Source: Lumbricus terrestris (Eukaryota > Annelida > Clitellata > Crassiclitellata > Lumbricidae). From it: a stretch of 64,000 bases of DNA. The notes under the pieces were generated by a model. That model searched no databases. It worked only from the letters and a program-made list of their open reading frames with translations, and was not told the origin of the DNA. A program made the translations under genes and the position numbers. Below are positions 1 through 10,635 of this stretch, piece by piece (position 1 is the first letter of the stretch; the number at the start of each line of letters is the position of its first letter). Location of the stretch: contig OX457039.1 in the NCBI GenBank assembly GCA_949752735.1, positions 23,166,830 to 23,230,829 on the forward strand, written 5' to 3'.

Positions 1-336
1 TCTAGTCTAGCGCTGCATGCTAGGCCTTGCTCCTGCCTACTTTTGTGAGCCCTACTCTTAGTTCTCGCCGTTTCCGCTCCCTTCGACTGAACAAAGTGCT
101 CTCAGTCCCTTTTGCTCATACTTCCACTATGCAGAACCGTGCTTTCTCGGTGGTAGGACCCTCAACCTGGAATGGCCTTCCTCTGACCCTACACTCTCTT
201 TGTAAAAATCCTTATCTCTCTCATCTTAAAAGTTTTATTTGGCCGCGCGGAGGTTGGGAGCGCCTCTGAGTAGTTCCCTCGAAGAGGCGCTATACTTGTA
301 TAAGTGCATACAATGAATGAATGAATGAATGTAGGT
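1..336 (+). mobile_element. L2/CR1-like LINE, 3' terminal fragment
   Basis: The reading frame at 27-269 is the extreme C-terminus of an L2/CR1-like reverse transcriptase. It carries the signature RAFSVVGPSTWNGLPLTL, seen repeatedly in this window just before L2-like stop codons. It is followed by the family 3' tail: a hairpin with arms GCGCCTCT (260-267) and AGAGGCGC (283-290), then TATA-rich sequence and ATGAATGAATG repeats. The element continues off the left edge. It is a 5'-truncated dead copy, as is usual for LINEs. Clade is inferred from the C-terminal motif only. Confidence 0.8.
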
Positions 337-1232
337 GTACAAGCGATATCGACAAATGCCACATTCCATTTTCGGTCCTGAATTTGCCTGGACAAAACCC
401 TGACCAGGTGTATCAAGTACGATAACATATTTCATATTGGAATTTCGGAAACCACCCTGATGGACCTTCAAATACTCTTTTTAAAAACAAATTCAAACTG
501 CAACACCAAAGTGACCAAATATAACTGATACATGAATCACTACAATGGCCATTGCAGAAAGCAAGTTACTTTTCCAGACTGTGTTCTGGTCGAGCGCTTG
601 TCTAGAACGTACGGGATCCGCTCAACCGCGCTGGACTGGCTTCGCTCCTATCTCTGCAATCGCCGACAGGCGGTGCTCTATGGCGGGTTTTTTCAACCAT
701 CCGCTCTTTTCTGTGGCGTCCCTCAGGGCTCTGTTCCCGGCCAGCTGCTGTTTCTGCTCTACACCGCCGACGTGAGTGAACTTGCTGCTAGTCTCGGCCT
801 AGGATCTCATTTCTACGCCGACGACTCCCAGCTCTACACGTGCTGCTGCTGCTCAACTGTCGAGCAGCAGCAGCGAAGAATGAAGCTAGGCATTGAGAGG
901 ATTGCCGAATGGATGCGGTCGAATCGACTGCAGCTGAACCCAGAGAAGACAGACTTCCTGTGGGGTGCGACCAGCAGACGGTGTCTCCATCTTGACACCG
1001 GCTGAGTGTCTGCTGGGCCCTGATACGGCCTTCGACTTCTGTGCGCGATCTCAGTGTCCTGCTGGAGTCAGATCTGTCCATGAGGCGCCATATCGCGTTG
1101 ACCGTAGGCTGTTGCTTCCGGCAGCTCCGTCTCATCAGGAGCTGCATCAAATCCTTGCCCTTCGAAGCCGCGGGAGCGGCCATTGCCGCTCTCATCACTT
1201 CGAAGGTGGACCGCTGTAACAGTTTGCTGGCT

Positions 1233-1683
1233 GGTGTAAAGGTTTCAAATTACCCCCTCCTAAACATTATCTCCCGGTAACTTGAAACCGGTTTCAGATT
1301 ACCCCCGGACACTAGATTTGCATCAATCTTCGCATTTATTGCACTCAAAATATCAGAAAAATCAACCCGCTTCTTGTTTTGGTCTGAAGATTTTCATCCG
1401 TCATCCCACTTGGTGGTTTGTTATCAATTTTTTAATCGAAAGGAAAATAATAGCTTCGAAGCCATTTCTCCATTGTAACTTCAGCGGCGATTAGTATTTT
1501 AGTTACAGATGAAAATATTTATAACAAACCACGAAGTGGGACGACAGATGAAAATCTTCAGACCAAAACAAGAAGCGGGATGATTTTTCTGATATTTTTA
1601 GCGCAATAAATGTGATGGTTGATGCAAATTAGTTTGCAGAGGGGGGGTAATGTCTAGGATGGGTAATTTGAAACCTTTACACC
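1233..1683. mobile_element. Foldback MITE 1 (GGTGTAAAGG termini)
   Basis: Near-complete palindrome of 451 bp. The left end GGTGTAAAGGTTTCAAATTA is matched by its complement at the right end, and interior segments also pair (the stretch from about 1325-1430 pairs with about 1515-1630). It interrupts LINE copy A exactly between TTGCTGGCT and GGCGTGCC, with no clear target-site duplication. The short frames inside it have no recognisable coding content. Confidence 0.8.
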
Positions 1684-1748
1684 GGCGTGCCTGCGTGCCT
1701 CTTAGTTGGACTCCAGTCGGTGCTTAACACTGCGGCGCTGCTGGTCTG

Positions 1749-2153
1749 GTCGGTACTATAATTTTAATTCACCCTTTTTTTCGATTTAATTTCGCCAACT
1801 TCTAGTTTGTCCAGAACCCTTTTAATCAATCCAGCTTCTGCTTAGACAAGAATTTGTTCGATAAATCCCGTTTCTATTTTGTCAGTATATATTTTTCATC
1901 AATTTTACATTGAAAATTATTCTTCATCAATCCAGCTTCAATTTCAGCAGAATGACTGCACTAACCCTAAAACTAACCCTAACCGACCCTCACGACGCCT
2001 AACCTGAGCCCTAACCGACCCTCACGCGCTAAATCCCGCTTCTACTTCGTGAGGAAATATTTTTCATCGAATTTCTATTTCTGTGGGGTCGTACACGAAA
2101 CCTACATCGACACGCTGAAATAAATAAAAAGGGTGAATTAAAATTATAGTACC
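1749..2153. mobile_element. MITE 2 (GGTACTATAATTTTAATTC termini)
   Basis: Inverted ends GGTACTATAATTTTAATTCA at 1752 and its complement ending at 2153. LINE bases CTGGTCTG occur on both sides (1741-1748 and 2154-2161), and LINE copy B has this octamer only once (about 9163-9170), so it is an 8-bp target-site duplication with three extra bases on the left. Eight bp suits a hAT-type element. The interior carries degenerate CAATCCAGCTTC motifs (about 1826 and 1928) shared with other elements here. Copy B supplies the empty site. Confidence 0.7.
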
Positions 2154-2335
2154 CTGGTCTGCAATAGGGAAAATTCGACTACGTCACGCCGCTCCTCCGT
2201 GACATTCTCCACTGGCTGCCTGTTCCAGCTCGCATCGAATTCAAGCCATGTCTGCTCGTCTTCAAATCACTTCACGAATTACGCCCGCGTAATTGTGCAA
2301 TTGTTGCACAGAGACTCATTCCTCCGCGGCCGTGC

Positions 2336-2523
2336 AATTTAGCATAAAACCATGATTTCGTCGCTAGTCCAACTTCTACTTCTGTTAATTAATATGCTCA
2401 TCCAGCTTCTAATGATACTGCAATACGTCAGCAGTAATATCATGCTTTCATCGTCCATCCAACTTCCAGTTTACGGAAATAAAATATCTCTGAAGTGCTA
2501 TAAGGCTTGGGATTCGGGTATAT
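2336..2523 (-). mobile_element. MITE 3, truncated copy in LINE copy A
   Basis: This is the reverse complement of the left half of the element at 9335-9723, ending at the same terminal sequence (complement of ATACCCGAATCCCAAGCC) and followed by the same LINE target GCGGCCGGGCT (2524-2534). The left half of the insertion is lost. It lies in the opposite orientation to the copy in LINE copy B, although the target site is the same. Confidence 0.75.
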
Positions 2524-2895
2524 GCGGCCGGGCTTGGGCTCAGATCATCCGAGTTCCGATTTCCGTGTGCGGGAGACGAGAACGCGCTTCGGCGATCGTG
2601 CCTTCTCGGTCGTTGGTCCTCGGTTGTGGAACAGACTTGATAGAAAAATCAACGATTGGAAAAGATTAGTTTTTGTAATTCAATAACGAGATAACGAGAT
2701 TATTAACTTAAAAGAACTTTGTCACAGACATGTGACGCGACTTGTCCGCCATTTATCAAGGAAAGTATATAGGGCTATAGGCTACACAAGAGTAATCCAA
2801 AACGACCTCTAGCGACTACTTGTGTCATTAATCGCCCCCTATCGATCAAGCAATTTCTACACAGTCGTTATATTTATATTTGTATTTCTATACGG

Positions 2896-2965
2896 CAGCG
2901 GTTCTCAACCTGTGGGTCGCGACCCCGTGGGGGGTCGCCTGACGATTTGCCAGGGGTCGCCTGGA
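2896..2965 (+). mobile_element. hAT terminal inverted repeat, one end only
   Basis: The sequence CAGCGGTTCTCAACCTGTGG followed by GTCGCGACCCC is a typical Charlie-type hAT terminus with its subterminal palindrome. No matching right end was found downstream, so this is an isolated or truncated end. About 2966-3469 shows no gene or clear repeat and may be its interior. Confidence 0.65.
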
Positions 2966-3469
2966 CCCTTCAGAAATTGGTAAAAGATGTAATAGCAATG
3001 TCAATATCTACTACTCTATAGCAACTTAAAATAAATTTGTACTTATACTTTGCTACGATTCATTCGTTAGATTGCGGCAGCTAATTCAACAGCAAATTCA
3101 ACATCTAATTCAACAGCTATTTTTGCAAATGTAAATTCTACTTTTACCAATCTTCTTTAAAAATCAATGGGTAGGGAATATTTTAGAAACAATAAACCTC
3201 ATCTATGGGCACTTAAAGACTGTAAATTTAAAAATTAAAAAGGTGGGACATTTTGTTGAGGCCTTCAACTACGTCTCTGAGCACTGAGCATTAACTTTGT
3301 TAATATGGCAGCCTAAAATGTTGCAGTTAGGCTTATAGAGTGTGCAAATCCAGAAAAAATAAAATAATTGGGCGGACACACTAAAGTCTTACACCATAAC
3401 TATCAGCATTGATCGAGCAATTTCATTAAGATGACGACTTAGTAGAAAAAAGAGGATTTTTATAGCTGG

Positions 3470-4995
3470 CCCTTTTAACATTAATTTATTAGCATCAGAT
3501 TCTCACAGTCCTACCACTGATTTCATTGACTGTCTCACTTCTCACCACTTTCTAACCTACAATACTCCAACCTACAAGGATAACTACCACCGCAGCCACA
3601 TTAATTGACAATATCTTTACTAATTGTACTACTTCAGTTGTTAACTCTGCTATTATAGTATCTGACATCTCGGATCACTTGCCTGTCATAACTTGGGTTG
3701 AAAACACCCTCAAACCCCATAACAAAACCCAGTAATTTCCGACTAACAAGAGTTATCAATGACAATACCATTCTTGCATTCAGACAGCTGTTAGAAAGGG
3801 TTGACTGGTCACCCATATTATCTCTTTGCAGTAATAACGAGACTGACTTAGCATACAATTTATTTGTAAACTTAATTAAGCAAAATTACGACTTAGCTTT
3901 TCCTCTAAGACCAAAGTCGACTGCTAAAAGAAAAACCCCTCAAAATCATTGGATGACTCAAGGACTGTTAAACTCTACTAAAAGAAAAGAAAAACTTTAT
4001 GTTAAATTTATAAAGAATCCCACACCAGTAAATAAAGCCAAATTTACCACCTATCGCAATAAATACAAAATTGTTCGCACAAAAATGGAACAAGATTACT
4101 ATGCCAATGAATTTGCCAAGTATAATGGCGACATAAAAAAAACGTGGCATTTAATTAAATCTATTGTTAAGACGGATAATATGAATATACAATTAGAGGA
4201 ACTATTAGTCAACGGCAAAACGATTGATGACTCGGCACTCATAGCGCATACATTTAACACTCATTTTGCAAATGTGCCCAAACTTTTAGCACAAAAAATA
4301 CCACCCTCATCCAAGCCATACCAAGATTACATGCCGGCTTCTGCACTTAATTCCTTTGCTGTCCTACCAACTTCCTTTCAAGAGCTATTAACTATCAACA
4401 CCACCCTCAAAGACACCCACAGTACTGGTCCTGATGACTTGAATCCACATAATATATTGTCTTCTCTCATGGACTTATTAGCATCTCCACTTAGCGAGGT
4501 GATAAATTGTTCACTTAGAACTGGAATAGTCCCATCGGACATAAAATTAGCAAAAATTACACCTATCCATAAGCAAGGTAATAAAAATGAGGTTTCAAAT
4601 TTTAGACCAATCTCTATATTACCATTTTTTCTAAATTTTTTGAGAGGGTAATGTACGACCGCCTCTACTCTTTTATCACCCAGAACAAAATATTATACCC
4701 CTTTCAACATGGCTTTCAAACAGAACACTCAACCTTTATGTCATGACTGGATATACAAGACAAAATATCTCATGCTATGGATAATAATGAATATTCCATT
4801 GGCATTTTTCTCGATTTAGCTAAAGCTTTCGATACCGTCAGCCATAATATCCTGTTAAATAAACTTGAGAATTATGGGATCAGAGGTATCGCACTTACAT
4901 GGTTTACAAATTACTTAAACAACCGCCACCAACAAGTCTCATGCAATGGGAAATTATCCAGCTTCCAAACAATTGTTTTTGGGGTCCCTCAATAA
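3470..4995 (+). pseudogene. Jockey/CR1-like LINE ORF2 (EN C-terminus to RT)
   Basis: From 3470 the translation shows the end of an apurinic endonuclease, with an SDH-type motif (SDISDHLPVITW) near 3660-3700. The open frame 3698-4651 (317 aa) is the linker and start of the reverse transcriptase, ending around FRPISILP. A frameshift and stop near 4650-4745 separate it from 4777-4995, which carries motif A (LDLAKAFDTVSH) and ends at GVPQ, just where motif B should continue with GS. The YxDD part is missing, so there is an internal deletion into the 3' UTR. Host neighbours none; inactive. Confidence 0.8.
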
Positions 4996-5445
4996 TAATC
5001 CGTGCATACACATTAAAAAATGTAAAATGAACTCCCTTACTTAACCTATGTTCATGCTTATTTATTATTATGTTTTGATATATGTTTTGAGGGAAAGTAT
5101 CCCGCTGCTACTGTTCACTTGCTTTCAAAAGCACCGCCATTAATTAATATTGCATCTGCTTTTTATATTCTATTGTTACCACAATGATTTTTTGGTAAAT
5201 AGGCCCCACTAGCGGGATAGCTTCGGGACACCTTCGGGTAGCCTATTGGTTCTGCCACACACAGTATTTGTTGCTCACCTGTCCATATCATCGCAAATGT
5301 TAACTCGCAATCAATCACTGTGTGTACTATATTGTAAGAAAAATTGTCTGCTTGTCTTTGTTTGTTTTTGGTGGATCAATAAACCAATTGAATTGAAAAA
5401 AATTGAATTGAAAAACTTAAAACGCTGCCATTATAGCTAGTACAT
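4996..5445 (+). repeat. LINE 3' region with AATTGAATTG tail
   Basis: Sequence after the truncated RT, ending in GGATCAATAAACCAATTGAA and two AATTGAATTG-type units (5391-5420). It reads as the 3' UTR and tail of the preceding LINE. No coding content was seen. Confidence 0.55.
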
Positions 5446-5484
5446 GTGGAAATACAATGAGGAGGGACATTTATTGAATTTTTA

Positions 5485-6011
5485 AATCATGCTCTTCAGT
5501 TTGCTGGTCGGTGTCACGAAATAGAGTATCCCCCGTATTAATCGTATCTTCCCAAATGAAGAAAAGTCGAAAAAGTCACTTCTGCGTGTATGTTTTTTTT
5601 GCAAATTAATTTTCATCTGCTTTGTTTTGAACAATGACACTAACAGGTATGTTTATTCCTACTAGATAATTTATTTTGGCCTGTTTTTAGAGCACTTCAA
5701 ACATTTAAAACACTTAGAAAACACTCAGAGTCACTAAATAAATTCGAGTTGCCTTTATCTGAGCATTGCTTAGGACACTTAAAACAATTAGAGTCACTTT
5801 AAATTTTGATTACAGCATACACTTTTTTATTATGCGCATTTTAAAAAAGGGGATAGAATGGTATCCCCCCGGATAGTATAGACCGCTTAATTCCATCCGG
5901 GGGGATAGATTAATTCATCCTCCCGGATAGCTTTCAGGGGGGATACTCCGTTTCGTGTCACCGGCGCGCCTGCGTGCCTCTTGGTTGGACTCCAGCAGGG
6001 AAGAATCCAGG
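5485..6011 (+). mobile_element. L2-like LINE copy C, small fragment around MITE 4
   Basis: Bases 5495-5509 (CAGTTTGCTGGTC) and 5963-5995 (GGCGCGCCTGCGTGCCTCTT then GGTTGGACTCCAG) match LINE copy A on the two sides of MITE 1. Only this short part of the LINE remains. Confidence 0.65.
5510..5962. mobile_element. MITE 4 (GGTGTCACGAAA termini)
   Basis: 453 bp with inverted ends GGTGTCACGAAATAGAGTAT and its near complement at the right, followed inward by runs of C or G (ATCCCCC). The right half has a GGGGGGAT-type subterminal palindrome (5890-5945). It occupies the same LINE nucleotide position as MITE 1 in copy A. A diverged copy in reverse orientation lies at about 58030-58402. No coding capacity. 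Confidence 0.75.
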
Positions 6012-6675
6012 GGGCCAATGCGGCCATGCCCCCATTCCAAATCTCCATAGGACGTTGTCCCCATCCATGGTTGCCCAAAAGATTTTTTGCAGGAGGTCAG
6101 TAATGACCAGGAGAATTAGTATATAAATGTAGTTAAAATCTAAGCCTCTCACACAATTGCATTGTCTTAATATAAAGCAACGAAAAGAAACAATCTTTCA
6201 ACAGTATCCGACTATGATTTATGACATACAATGTATGTTATTAGTGTATATATTCAATTATAACTATTATAACTAATAACAATTCACTATTAGTTACAAA
6301 GCAAGTTAACACTAACAGCAGTATTAGGGATGTAATTTCTTTTTCCCAGATGCAACAAAATTTCAGAGGCCAAAATGGTTAAGTTTTGAATTTAGTCTAT
6401 ATTTGCAAGAAACTGTGGTAAATGATCACACATGTTTACCTCTTGTTCCTAATTATTTCTTACTATGTTTCATTCAGTGGTGGGAAGTATTTTATTTACT
6501 GTAGTCTTTAAAATAATATAGTAGAGTGAGGTCTATTCATACTTTAACTTGGAATTTTTTTTAGCATTGGGTGCTTCATATTATAAATACATAAATACTT
6601 TTAAAAATACTTTTGTTTGCCATTAATAACAGCTAGTAGAGCAATGTTGCATGCTGTATGCATTAGCCCTACAAT
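6012..6675. other. No gene seen
   Basis: AT-rich sequence without a supported gene. The motif AAGCCTCTCACACAATTGCA (about 6145) recurs in near-identical form about 1 kb downstream (about 7148), which hints at a decayed repeat. Confidence 0.5.
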
Positions 6676-6700
6676 AAGTAAGTAAGTAAGTAAGTATATA
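6676..6700. repeat. (AAGT)n microsatellite
   Basis: Tandem AAGT units followed by ATACTTTATTGAACCGCC, the arrangement expected for the tail of a minus-strand LINE, whose body is not recognisable. Confidence 0.6.
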
Positions 6701-6937
6701 CTTTATTGAACCGCCTGCAAACGCACTGCGGGAACAATGTACAAGAACATAATAATTAATGCAAGTATACAATCAAGATAAATAGAAATATGCAATTCAA
6801 TAAACACATTATACAACTACATAATAGACATGTTGTGAACTATGCAACTAGTATTCACTATTATTATTTATGGGGGAGTCTCTGGTTATGGCCCTAAGTC
6901 AGGCATAACATACATCCATAACATAGCCATAATGTCA

Positions 6938-7022
6938 TGGATTTATATATATATATATAATTAATTATATATATTTAATATTATATGTATATAAATAATT
7001 ATATATATTTAATATTATATAT
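6938..7022. repeat. AT-rich, TA-repeat region
   Basis: ATATAT tracts alternating with TTAATTATATAT and TTAATATTATAT units. Low complexity, no coding content. From 7023 to 7625 I see no gene. Confidence 0.7.
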
Positions 7023-7625
7023 GCAGTCTACCATGATGTAAGAATTAAGACATCATGCAGTCTACCAAGCTAACATTTGCAATGCAACTTTGTCAACCAA
7101 CTGTCCACTGTCAGTGTACCTTCACTTCAATCAGAGACTCAAATGTAAGCCTTTCACACAATTGCATTGTGAAATAAAAACTTTGGAAACCACTTTCACG
7201 AACAAGAATTTGATCATGCTTCTAAAAAAACTTAATGGACCTATTTGCTCAAGAAAGGAGCAATCCTGGCCCGTTTTTCTACAAATTTTGACAGTTTAAA
7301 CATCGATTGTTCTAGCAATATTATACTAAAAGTCTTCAAAGGTCAACCTGGCCCAATCCACAAGATGTGATTGAGATATTGTAGGCCTTCAAACATTTAA
7401 ATCTATCAATTTGTGTGTGCTAAATGATCTCTTTGCAGAAGCTACCGCCGATGGAATTGTCAACAGTAAGCCCTTGCGTTACCTGACACACATTTGGAAA
7501 TAACTGAGAAGGATTTTTTTTTTAAAGTGTTAAAAGTTCAACAGGTTCAATGGGCACATCCAAAATTTGCCTTTTATAGGCCTACCGATGATAAATGTTC
7601 AATTTATGTTACAATAATTTATGCT

Positions 7626-7850
7626 GTGGGGCGCGGTGGTCTAGTGGTGGCGTCGTTGCCTTGAAGCCGGAAGGTTCGAGGTTCGAATCCACCTCGCCGC
7701 GTAAGGACCTTGGGCAAGTCCTTCACTCGCAATTGCTCAGCGCTTCGGCGTGAAACTCCGATGCAGTATCCGCTCTGCATTTGGGAGCGTCTCTGAGTAG
7801 AGAGAGAAAGCTTGAAGGGGCGCTATAACAAGTGCACATACAAACATACA
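7626..7850 (+). mobile_element. tRNA-derived SINE
   Basis: The head resembles a tRNA with perfect RNA polymerase III signals: A box TGGTCTAGTGG (7637-7647) and B box GGTTCGAATCC (7680-7690). The body includes GACCTTGGGCAAGTCCTTCA (about 7706), which resembles the central domain of CORE/MIR-type SINEs. The 3' end (about 7782-7835) carries GGGAGCGTCTCTGAGTAG followed by CTTGAAGGGGCGCTATA, the same tail as the L2-like LINEs of this window. The LINE that mobilises it can therefore be read from the sequence. It would be transcribed by Pol III and is non-coding. Confidence 0.85.
7637..7690 (+). promoter_or_regulatory. Internal Pol III promoter (A and B boxes)
   Basis: TGGTCTAGTGG and GGTTCGAATCC match the tRNA-type A and B box consensus at every defined position, 43 bases apart start to start. 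Confidence 0.8.
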
Positions 7851-8854
7851 AAATCCTGACAATTAATGACTGCAGGATAAAGCTAGAGCTTTTCCTGCCA
7901 AATTACATGTAGGCCACATGTAGGCCTAGGCTTATACATGATTAAATTTAGAATCAAACCCCTTAGCCATGCAGAGTTACATAAAATATGCAAAAAATAG
8001 AAAAACTTTGATTGCCAGCTCCTCCTAGCCCCTGAAAATGTACCGTCAATTTGTTTAAATCTGTGCGTTCTTGGGTGAGGGGGCTTAGCCCCTAGCCCTG
8101 ATAAACTCCGTCCTTGCCTATAAGAGTGCATTCCTTGTCTGCTATACTGCGTATAACCTACTGAATTCTTTTTAGCAATCTGATACAATCCTGTTAAAAA
8201 TGAGTGTAACTTAATTACTCTTATTATTTGCACAAATACTATTTTTGTTCAACTGAATACCTTCTCTCCAGCGCTATCTTTTAAATTTTAAACTGTCAAA
8301 TTTCAAAATGTTTTGGTTATGTTATTTGAACACATGAACACCTAGTAAAACATAAAACAACATCGTTACTACATGACTTTCAGATTTTGGTCCCCGCAAT
8401 TTATTAGTTCTTTGCTGGTTTGTGTACCATTTGTCATTATTTAACTGCAAAGTGTGTCCTTGTCCCGCAATTCAGGACCATCTTAGAAACTGGGATAAGC
8501 TGATTCTAGTGCTGAAAAGTCAGCTTATGTAATATAATTATACTCATGTCTGAAGTTACTCACTATAATAATAAAGCAACAGCAGACCTGAGCTGCTGAA
8601 CTCGATACATACAGATATTATTAATATTGTAATTATATATGTAATTTTTATCAGTTCTGAACAAATTGAGTATTTTTGCTAAAATGGCATCTCTCAAGGG
8701 CACTTTTGTAGTGTGGAAACTTCAAAAAGCCTATTTTAAAAGTAGTCTCTATATTTATTGAGATCTTATGGCACTCTTAGAAGCACTGAAAAGTACAACT
8801 ATTTTGTTAAGCAAACAGCTTAAAATGCTACCACTGCAATGTGAAAATTCAAAA
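7851..8854. other. No gene seen
   Basis: Mostly AT-rich. The stretch 8079-8125 (GGGGGCTTAGCCCCTAGCCC then CTCCGTCCTTGCC) resembles the end of a short element like the MITE at 48250-48402. A minus frame of 116 aa over this area has no recognisable content. Confidence 0.5.
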
Positions 8855-9130
8855 AGTTTCTGGTGGGGAGGGGCATATCCCCCTCCCCATACCCCTCCCC
8901 CACCGCCCTCGGCGCTACGCGCCTCATGATTGTCCTCCAGACGGTCAATTATTTACCCCTCCTGAAACCTCAATTCCCCCCTCCAGAGGAGGGGCAAAAT
9001 TAAACTCTGCTTCGGCCAAACGACTAAAAAAGGTCATCAGATTTTTCAGCCAAAGATCAACAAAAAATTCCGACCCAAGCCCAACATTTTTTGCTTCCCC
9101 TCCTTCGAAAATTGCTGTATCCGCCCCTGG
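8855..9130. mobile_element. MITE-like element, CCGCCCCTG end
   Basis: A G/C-run block (GGGGAGGGGCATATCCCCCT, then a GGCGCTACGCGCC palindrome near 8910) and an end TCCGCCCCTG abutting LINE sequence at 9131. The abrupt switch to LINE copy B supports an insertion. The left terminus is not firmly placed. Confidence 0.4.
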
Positions 9131-9860
9131 ACTCCAGTCGGTGCTTAACGCTGCGGCGCGGCTGGTCTGCAATAGGGAAAGTTCGACTACGTCACGCCGC
9201 TCCTCCGTGACATCCTCCACTGGCTGCCTGTTCCATCTCGCATCGAATTCAAGCTATGCCTGCTCGTCTTCAAATCACTTCACGAAGCTACGCCCGAGTA
9301 CCTGTGCAATTGCACATTCATCCGCGGCCGGGCTGCTTATACCCGAATCCCAAGCCGTATAGCACTTCAGAGATATTTTATTTCCGTAAACTGGAATTTG
9401 GATGAACCATAAAAAACACGATATTAATCATCATATTACTGCTTTCGTATTGCAGTATCATTGGAAGCTGGATGAGCATATAAATTAACAGAAGTAGAAG
9501 TTGGACTAGCGAGGAAATCATGGTTTTATGCTAAATTGTTACCGTAAAACTAGAGGCTGAATGAACGATCAAAATCTGTTTAGTTGAATTGGTTGAAGTA
9601 GAAGTTGGATGAATAACGGAGTTGTGATATAGTAGAATTAGAAGTTGGACGAGCGTTGAAAAAATGACTAAAACATGTTTTAAATAGTTTTACCATGTTA
9701 TACGGCTTGGGGTTCGGGTAAATGCGGCTGGGCTTCGGCTCAGATCATCCGAGAGGCCCGAATTGCGTGTGCGGGAGGACGAGAACGCGCTTCGGCGATC
9801 GTGCCTTCTCGGTCGTTGGTCCTCGAACAGACTTCCTCTCGCTGTTCGATCGGCCGGCTA
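9131..9860 (+). mobile_element. L2-like LINE copy B, carrying MITE 3
   Basis: Matches copy A from GACTCCAGTCGGTGCTTAAC onward: RT C-terminal coding (about 9131-9334) with the LLRDILHWLPVPSRIEFK motif and then 9724-9860, resuming at GCGGCTGGGCTTCGGCTCAG. It lacks MITE 2, so it gives the empty site for that insertion. Interrupted by MITE 3 at 9335-9723. Pseudogene. Confidence 0.8.
9335..9723 (+). mobile_element. MITE 3, full copy
   Basis: 389 bp with inverted ends TTATACCCGAATCCCAAGCC (left) and the complement of TTTACCCGAACCCCAAGCC (right). The flanks are GCGGCCGGGCT (9324-9334) and GCGGCTGGGCT (9724-9734), an 11-bp duplication with one change. The interior carries the GGAAGCTGGATGA and GAAGTTGGACTAG motif (complement of the recurrent CATCCAGCTTC), repeated several times. 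No coding content. Confidence 0.75.
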
Positions 9861-10004
9861 AGTGGACTCTTTTAAATCCATGCTAAATCTTCGAGAACTT
9901 CTCAGCGCCCACAAAAGCCATGTCAGGGAGACCAGCTTATTCACATGCTAAATCATACTTGTTCGATCGGCCGTCCCATTTCATTCATTTCATTTCATGA
10001 ATTA

Positions 10005-10390
10005 TATAGTGCCTCTTCAAGAAACCTACTCAGAGACGCTCCCAGCCCAACCACAGGTAAAAAAATAGATTTGAGATACTTGAAAAATGCCGTGGAATTT
10101 AACCTAGGCATAAGTCGTAAGGTTAGTGGGAGGCCATTCCAGATAGCGGGACCCACAAGAGAAAAGGCTCGGCGCTGTCTGATAGATGTGCGAGGTCGCG
10201 GAACCAAAAGCTCACCCGTTGCAGCAGAGCGAAGAGTTCGACGGGCTGCAAGGTCTGAGACAGGTCGACAAAGGCTAGACAAGTACGTCGGAGAACAAGA
10301 AAGACGGCTTCGCCAAACAAGTGCAGCAACTCGGTAGGAGATACGCTGTGAAGAGCCAGTTGAGAACGTCACGCAATTCAAGAGTTAGTC
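10005..10390 (-). pseudogene. L2-like LINE C-terminus and tail
   Basis: The minus frame 10381-9995 reads as the end of an L2-like RT (CRPVSDLAARRTLRSAATGE, then RRAFSLVGPAIWNGLPLTLR, then a FFKYLKSIFL-type ending). The 3' tail reads towards 10005 as GGGAGCGTCTCTGAGTAG and CTTGAAGAGGCACTATATAA. 5'-truncated and inactive. Confidence 0.8.
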
Positions 10391-10635
10391 GCCAGGTGGC
10401 CAAGATGGTCGCAAAAACGTTTTCAGCGCATTTTTTTCATTGTTTCTTCCATATTTGCTCGTTTTTTGTTTGTTTTGTCGATCGTAATATCGATGCATAC
10501 TTCAACAAACTTGAAGTCACTTCATGACTTGGATAATGAAGCGGATTTTAATAGAACTGACTACGGTAACGCAACTTTTAAACACCGCTATTTTCGAGTA
10601 GCCTACAGCCGTTACTTAGTCATTGTACGGCCAGT

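Larger units (their letters stand above)
576..2670 (+). mobile_element. L2-like LINE copy A, broken by three insertions
   Basis: The RT domain starts near 576 and includes GVPQGSVPG and the catalytic box YADD (about residues 95-98 of the frame at 532-1005). A frameshift near 1000 moves the frame on to a segment reading about 1041-1232. The LINE then resumes at 1684-1751, 2154-2335 and 2524-2670, separated by inverted-repeat elements at 1233-1683, about 1749-2153 and 2336-2523. The last part holds the region preceding the usual L2 end. Comparison with copy B (9131-9860) gives the uninterrupted order. Non-functional. Confidence 0.8.

Noticed and set aside
7626..7700. A functional tRNA gene
   Set aside because: The boxes are perfect but the cloverleaf is poor and the sequence continues into a SINE body with a LINE-type tail.
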